A stretch of DNA of 64,000 nucleotides, taken from contig CAJHZI010000547.1 in assembly GCA_905160935.1 (NCBI GenBank), positions 4,466,001 through 4,530,000 on the forward strand, given 5' to 3'. The notes beneath the pieces are model-generated. The model was not told the origin of the DNA. It ran no database searches and was given only the letters and a program-made list of their open reading frames with translations. The stretch's first letter is position 1; each line of letters opens with the position of its first letter. The translations under genes were made by a program, and so were the position numbers. The stretch comes from Enchytraeus crypticus. Its lineage: Eukaryota; Annelida; Clitellata; Enchytraeida; Enchytraeidae. Below, one piece after another: positions 58,335-64,000 of the stretch.

Positions 58335-58401
58335 TGCACCCTCACTTAACGTATCTCTCTCTTTCTCTCTCTCTCTCTTTCTTTCGCTCTCTCTCTCTCT
58401 C

Positions 58402-58478
<77 letters not shown>

Positions 58479-58495
58479 ACTTCTTTCTCTCTAGT
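58335..58495 (+). repeat. (CT)n tract
   Basis: CTCTCTTTCTCTCT run. Confidence 0.95.
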
Positions 58496-58587
58496 TCTAT
58501 CTCCATCTCGCACCTCACTAATTCTCACATTACAATTACTGATTGCCTTAGTTACAATTGCTAATCTATCTATATTTCTGATCTATT

Positions 58588-58750
58588 GGCTGGAGCCAGT
58601 GGCGATGTCGGTAAGATATTCGACCGCGGATCAGTATGTGCGGGGTTCAAATCCTGGGCTCGCCCGTCACTGACATCGCTTTCGAGTGAGGAAACTGACG
58701 TTAACCTTATTTATAAACCTTCTGATAAAGCTGGTAAAGCTATGAGGAGC
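58588..58750 (+). mobile_element. tRNA-derived SINE (family A), best copy
   Basis: A box TGGCGATGTCGG at 58600-58611 (one mismatch to TRGCNNAGYNGG) and B box GGTTCAAATCC at 58644-58654 (perfect), with the body and GAGGAAACTGACGTTAACC end. Confidence 0.85.
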
Positions 58751-58874
58751 AAATCTTACTCCCTAATCTCTAACAACTGTTCTTGATTTAGTTCTTCAGC
58801 AGATCGAGTCTCAGTAACGCTTCCATTGTTTCGCGTCATCTCCGGTTTCCTCTCAAAACTTTGCGCTATTGCTC

Positions 58875-59440
58875 CGTAGCCTAGGCCTACAGATTTGTGT
58901 GTGGCCTCTAGGCCTATAGGTAGGTCGTTTAGGCCTCTAGATCTCTGTGTGGTATCTAATCCTATAGATCTCTAGGCCTATAGATCTCTAGGTCTATAGA
59001 TCTGTGTGTGGCCTCTATGCAATTAGATCTCTAGGCCTATGGATCTCTGTGTGACCTCTAGGCCTATAGGTAGGTTGCTAAGGCTTCTAGGGCTGGATAG
59101 ATCGCTTAGGTCTAATAAGTGAGTTAGCCGCGTTGGTCTGAGATGTAGCGCTAGCTGCTGGTCGCTTTCATCTTTCAGTAACATTTCTCAGGACTGACGA
59201 CCTGTACTAATATAAGAACTGTGTAGCGCCCGAGCATATGGTAACTCTGTGCCAGTGTCGAAACTGCAAGAGCTGCATTTCATACTGTTACAGCGTACCG
59301 TAATATTACATACTACATAGAGCATTTAATACTGTTATACAGCATAGGTCTACAGTAATATTACGTAGAGTATTTGATACTGTTACACAAAGCGTATAGT
59401 AATATTACACAGAGCATTTAACACTGTAACGCACAGCTTA
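58875..59440 (+). repeat. TCTAGGCCTATAGATCTC repeats, then about 55-bp tandem
   Basis: 58875-59125 GGCCTATAG-rich degenerate repeat; 59255-59430 three units with GTAATATTACA and GAGCATTTAATACTG. Confidence 0.75.
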
Positions 59441-59573
59441 TACATGTAGTAACTTTATTCAGTATTTAGTACATTTCGTTGTTAGCGAAGTCTACAAGCT
59501 CTCGATCAAAACTCAACTGGTAGGTTTAAGTTTCCACTAACTTAAGCTTCCATTATATTGCATGATATTGTCA

Positions 59574-59790
59574 TGGACTTTTTTCTTCGACTTTTCGTAT
59601 CCGCCAAATGTCCATGACTTGAGAACAACACGAAAACCTTCATTTCTCTAGTACTCTTCCTTGGACTGACCACCCGGATTTTGGCTTGCACCGTTTCTGG
59701 ACCCCCACTCTGCATCGGTTGTAATTTGGTTCCACGGTGTTCGATGTTGTCATGCACAACAGTAGCACTCTAATCGTATTGTTGTTGTTG
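59574..59790 (-). repeat. Family B copy, longest
   Basis: Plus-strand start ACTTTTCGTATCCGCC, ending at CAACAGTAGCACTC and (GTT)n; pairs with 1735-1940. Confidence 0.65.
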
Positions 59791-59854
59791 TTGTTGTTGG
59801 ACAACAGTAGCGCTCAATTTGAATTATTGTTTGTGTTGTTTTGTTCGGCAGGTG

Positions 59855-60260
59855 GCATTTCCTTAATTTAATGATTTCATTAATTAATTTCCTTAATTTA
59901 ATGATTTCATTAATTAATTTCCTTAATTTAATGATTTCATTAATTAATTTCATTAATTTAATGATTTCATTAATTAATTTCCTTAATTTAATGATTTCAT
60001 TAATTAATTTCATTAATTTAATGATTTCATTAATTAATTTCATTAATTTAATGATTTCATTAATTAATTTCCTTAATTTAATGATTTCATTAATTAATTT
60101 CATTAATTTAATGATTTCATTTCATTAATTTCATTAATTTAATGATTTCATTAATTAATTTCATTAATTTAATGATTTCATTAATTAATTTCCTTAATTT
60201 AATGATTTCATTAATTAATTTCATTAATTTAATGATTTCATTTCATTAATTTAATGATAA
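59855..60260 (+). repeat. 30-bp minisatellite, about 13 copies
   Basis: TAATTAATTTCCTTAATTTA with ATGATTTCAT; open in frames on both strands but of repeat composition. Confidence 0.95.
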
Positions 60261-60499
60261 ATGATGTCACTAGTTTTGTTTGAGAGTTTTGTAACTATAG
60301 AAATATAATAAACGCTCATTTTGAGAAATTGTGAGGGTGAATATACCTTCATGATGTTGTAGAGAAAGGCTTGATGTGCACTGCATATTTTTTGTTTATC
60401 TACTTTAATTTCATTTCCACTGTGTAATTGTATTGTGTTTCTTTGATTTTGTTTCACTGTGCAATGAATGTGTGTTGTTTGCCCAAGTAGCGAAGTAAA

Positions 60500-60502
60500 T
60501 AA

Positions 60503-60590
<88 letters not shown>

Positions 60591-60930
60591 CTTTTATTTC
60601 TGAAATTTCCACCAGATGTCAGCGCATAATTATTTTGTTCACCTTGCATTAACAAGATGTCACTAAACATTTAAAATGAGGAAAAATATATTCTCTAGAT
60701 GTCACCAGATATCTTTTTATGGAAATTATTTATTAACTATTTATTTATTTATTTAACAATTTCTACGAAACTGTTTGTTAACGTGGGCACATATTCAGTG
60801 TTTGTTTTCTATTTATATTTTTATAGTATTTTATATATTTTTATAGTATTTTTTTATATTTTTATAGTATTTTTTATATTTTTATAGTATTTTTTTATAT
60901 TTTTATAGTATTTTTTATATTTTTCATTTT
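60500..60930. repeat. (TA)n tract and TTTTTATAGTATT tandem
   Basis: 60506-60590 (TA)n; 60815-60925 ATTTTTATAGTATTTTTTAT-like units, about five copies. Confidence 0.85.
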
Positions 60931-61530
60931 CGTTAACCTTAGCGTAAGCTTTAGCTTTAGGCTATACAAGGAGCACACCAACTAATATTTCCTTAGTCCA
61001 TGCCTAGTCGCTTCATTTCCTACGCATGCAGTAGACGGGTGGTCTATTCTGTAAAGAACCAAACGCTACACAGAGCCCGAATACCTCGTCAGTATATAGA
61101 CCACCCTGCCAGTCATTTAGATTTTTGCGGTAATCATTTATCTTCTTGTATTCATTTGTGTTCGCGAATTTTACTTTTATTTGAAATTTATTTTGACTTT
61201 TTCAAGAAGTTTGAGAAAAGATTTTATTAATTTCCGAGAATATTTGAAGAATTTTCTGAAATTTCAGCAATGCTTGGCATTAAATATTAAATTCCATTCT
61301 TCTTATTTTAAATTAAAAAATACGCGTTACATGGCGCAATATGATGTATTAATTCCATGGAGTGGTTTTTATGGGGAAACTTCTATTTGGTTGTATTGAA
61401 TCGATCATCCAGTGCAGATGCATCGTATCATCACAACGCTTGAGTGATAGTAAATTAACCACAGATTGTAAGTAGAGAAATCATCGACGGTTTAATATAG
61501 AAATATATCAGCACGTTACATCATTAGTCC
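60931..61530. other. Unique-looking AT-rich stretch
   Basis: Short frames at 61000-61230 and 61181-61399 have no recognisable domain and no splice context. I see nothing further. Confidence 0.4.
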
Positions 61531-61534
61531 TAAA

Positions 61535-61800
61535 TCATACATACATATACACATACAAACACACTTTCACACATACACCACACACGTACGCACGCATACA
61601 AGCAAACAGACCTCCACACACATACATACACACACACACATGCGCATTTATACACATATACATACATGCGTACACACGCATGCACACATACACACGCATA
61701 TACGCATACAGGCAAGCAGACCTCCACGAACACACGCATACATCCACACATACGCACGCATACATACACACATACGCACGCATACACGCAAGCAGACCTG
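61535..61800 (+). repeat. (CACATACA)n tract with two 60-bp blocks
   Basis: CACGCATACA repeats; AAGCAGACCTCCAC occurs twice and AAGCAGACCTGCAC once. Confidence 0.9.
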
Positions 61801-62084
61801 CACGCACCGGAAGCTGTTATCTACTCTGATTACACTGGGACTCAATCCCACCGGAGCTCGGATTTACTTTGACTGTTAGAACTCTTGTAGAATATTTATT
61901 GGGGGAGGGGCGTGATTCTAAGTTTCTTTATTTAATTTCATTTGAACTCGATTTCTGGATGTTAGATTTGCATCGTTTTCGATCCTTGCTGTTTTGCTTG
62001 TTTATCTTTCCTCGGTGCTCGATGTTGTCATAGTCGACTTGATGATATTGATGTAGTTGTTAGTATTGTTGTTGTTGTTGTTGA

Positions 62085-62290
62085 TAATGCCAACGTCAGA
62101 AAGGGCATTCGGTTGGTCCCAGGCTCCAGAAATTGCTACAAAAATTTAAACGAATAGAAAAGTCTCAAATAGGGCATTGGCTGGTGGTGTGGTGTAGGAC
62201 TGAGAGGATTAGAGACAGTATATTTGTATCCCGACCCTAGTTAAACTGCGATTCAAGGGAAGATGATGATGATGATGATGATGATTTGTT
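62085..62290 (+). mobile_element. Family E element, near full length
   Basis: GCCAACGTCAGAAAGGGCA, GCTCCAGAAATTGCTAC, GTGGTGTAGGACTGAGAGG, CCGACCCTAGTTAAACTG and a (GAT)n tail. Confidence 0.65.
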
Positions 62291-62334
62291 GATAATAATA
62301 TTGTTGTTGCTGTTGCTGTTGTGGGACCCTACAG

Positions 62335-62540
62335 TCGACCCTACTTACAACCTTTTACCCCTAAACGGGACAGACTTTCAATAAAGGGAGGCACACCACC
62401 CACCCCCGCCACATTACCACCTCTCTATTCTAGCAGCTCATATATACGGGATAACCTTTCAGCGAGCACTCGCTCCTATAGAACCTCCACACCACCTACA
62501 TCGCCTACACCACACCACATCACCTCACAGTGGGGCTCTG
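62335..62540 (+). CDS. Weak candidate exon, unknown protein
   Basis: Between an acceptor-like CCCTACAG and a donor-like CTCTG/GTAGAG an open frame encodes about 68 residues, rich in Pro, Ser and Thr (QPFTPKRDRLSIKGG, SYRTSTPPTSPTP). Composition is more exon-like than its AT-rich neighbours. No family recognised; it could also be a fragment of an unknown repeat. Confidence 0.2.
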
Positions 62541-62679
62541 GTAGAGGGTTATCTGTCGATGTGAGATTTCGAATTTCGTGCCACCGACTCGACGTGTAAG
62601 AGATCTATCCATAGACCCGGCTAGAAATCTCTCTCTAGTTAACGTGTGCTAGATACAGAACTCTGTTACTTTAGTGTTA

Positions 62680-62809
62680 TATTAATAATAATAGTAGTAG
62701 TAGTAATAATAATACTAGTAATAATAGTAATACTACTACTACTAATAATAATAATAAATAACAAAGAAAAAGCGGTTACGCCACTTGGTTGCCCATCCGG
62801 CGTAATAAA

Positions 62810-62865
<56 letters not shown>

Positions 62866-63025
62866 GTAATAATAATAATAATTAGAATAACATTAGTATT
62901 CATGGTTTAGATATTTTCTCAAACAGATAATAATAATAGTAGTAGTAATAATAGTAATAATAATAATAATAATAATAATGGTTTAACATCCATTTCCTAA
63001 TCCAACGATGATGTCAGGGATATCA
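62680..63025 (+). repeat. (TAA)/(TAG)n, (TA)n, family C start
   Basis: 62810-62862 (TA)n; 62930-62980 (AAT)n followed by GGTTTAACATCCATTTCC and GATGATGTCAGGGA. Confidence 0.75.
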
Positions 63026-63144
63026 TTATAGTGATTAATCGTAGATCTTTGTGTCGAGGAATTACTGCGTTGCGTAGTGAGATAAAATGTTTAGTAGTTG
63101 GACGTTTAACTTAATTGAAAATATTGATAATGACCTGATGCAAG

Positions 63145-63475
63145 TTTGATTGATTGATGTATTGATTAATGTAAATAGTTTGATTGATTGATGTATTGAT
63201 TAATGTAAATAGTTTGATTGATTGATGTATTGATTAATGTAAATAGTTTGATTGATTGATGTATTGATTAATGTAAATAGTTTGATTGATTGATGTATTG
63301 ATTAATGTAAATAGTTTGATTGATGTATTGATTAATGTAAATAGTTTGATTGATTTTGATGTATTGATTAATTTAAATAGTTTGATTGATTGATGCATTG
63401 ATTAATATAAATAGTTTGATTGATTGATGCATTGATTAATTTAAATAGTTTGATTGATTGATACATTAATTTATA
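63145..63475 (+). repeat. 34-bp minisatellite, about ten copies
   Basis: GTTTGATTGATTGATGTATT with GATTAATGTAAATA; later copies vary. Confidence 0.95.
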
Positions 63476-63589
63476 GTAGACCTACTATTGTGAAATCCAG
63501 TAGGCCTATATAAATATATAAGTATATAAATATATAATAAAGTATCTAAATGTAGTTTATATAGTGGAATGAAAACATTTACTAAATGG

Positions 63590-64000
63590 TGAATCTTTTG
63601 ATTGATTGATTGACTGATATATTTAATTTGCGTATTTACTGATTGATGGATTTGCTCATTAATAGCTCTATATTTCATTGTCTGATTGACTGGCTCATTG
63701 ATCGATTAATTGATTGATTGCCTGATTGACTGATTGATGACTGATTGATCGATTTACTCATTTATAGCTCTAGTGATTTACTTCTTTGCCTGATTGACTG
63801 ATTACTGACCGATTGATCGATTAATTGATTGATTGATTAATTTACTGACTGATTGATTGATCGATTGATTGCCTGATTGATTGACTGACTGAATGATTGA
63901 TCGATTGATTGACTCTTGATTGTCGCAATTGATTGATTGATCGATTGAGTGATTAATTGATTGACTGACTGATTGATTGACTGATTGATTGATTGATTGA
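63590..64000 (+). repeat. (TGAT)n array to the window edge
   Basis: GATTGATTGACTGATTGATC-type repeat. By analogy with the rest of the window this could be intronic DNA ahead of an acceptor lying to the right, but that is a guess. Confidence 0.8.

Noticed and set aside
58588-58665. Functional tRNA gene
   Set aside because: A and B boxes are present, but no cloverleaf acceptor stem can be formed and many near-identical copies with a common 3' body exist; it is a SINE.
60931-61399. Two short frames as a possible gene
   Set aside because: No domain, no splice signals in register, AT-rich composition like the surroundings.

Overview
This window is animal nuclear DNA. It holds four conserved eukaryotic genes with GT-AG (once GC-AG) introns. 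Nearly everything else is tandem repeats and short dispersed repeats. The organism cannot be named from the sequence. Gene structure, tRNA-derived SINEs, an R4/Dong-like retrotransposon and dense tetranucleotide repeats fit a marine invertebrate, but that is inference.

Layout. At 2-646 (+) lies the 3' end of a protein disulfide isomerase gene (P4HB-like) ending in an ER-retention KDEL. At 3884-18049 (+) is a complete 17-exon PRPF3 gene (U4/U6 snRNP protein Prp3, 654 residues). At 19956-45596 (-) is a complete 24-exon NUP214 gene (about 2437 residues), convergent with PRPF3. At 47114-56866 (+) is a complete 11-exon DNAJA3 gene (mitochondrial Hsp40, 482 residues), head-to-head with NUP214 across about 1.5 kb. 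I placed every splice junction by hand; reading phase closes exactly across all three spliced genes. From 56.9 to 64 kb there are only repeats and one weak candidate exon.

Mobile DNA. A decayed non-LTR retrotransposon (31.16-34.49 kb, -) with a reverse transcriptase and a C-terminal restriction-like endonuclease sits inside a (TAA)n microsatellite in a NUP214 intron. A second, 5'-truncated relative sits beside another (TAA)n tract in a DNAJA3 intron. At least five short dispersed families recur, called A to E here: A is a tRNA-derived SINE with pol III A and B boxes; B has a palindromic core; C is a third repeat; D has a small hairpin near its start; E ends in (GAT)n.

Main pattern. In all three spliced genes, many splice junctions are tandemly duplicated into the intron. 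Each array unit carries the end (or start) of the exon plus its splice site. The functional site is always the exon-proximal copy, and copies decay with distance from the exon. About 16 of some 49 introns show this. Separately, TGAT-type repeats lie just upstream of about 21 of 49 acceptors, always in the sense orientation, on both strands. Each repeat register supplies a YTNAY branch-point match. In one NUP214 intron the duplicated units look like complete in-frame 15-nt microexons. Together this suggests a genome where introns grow by repeat expansion from exon borders.
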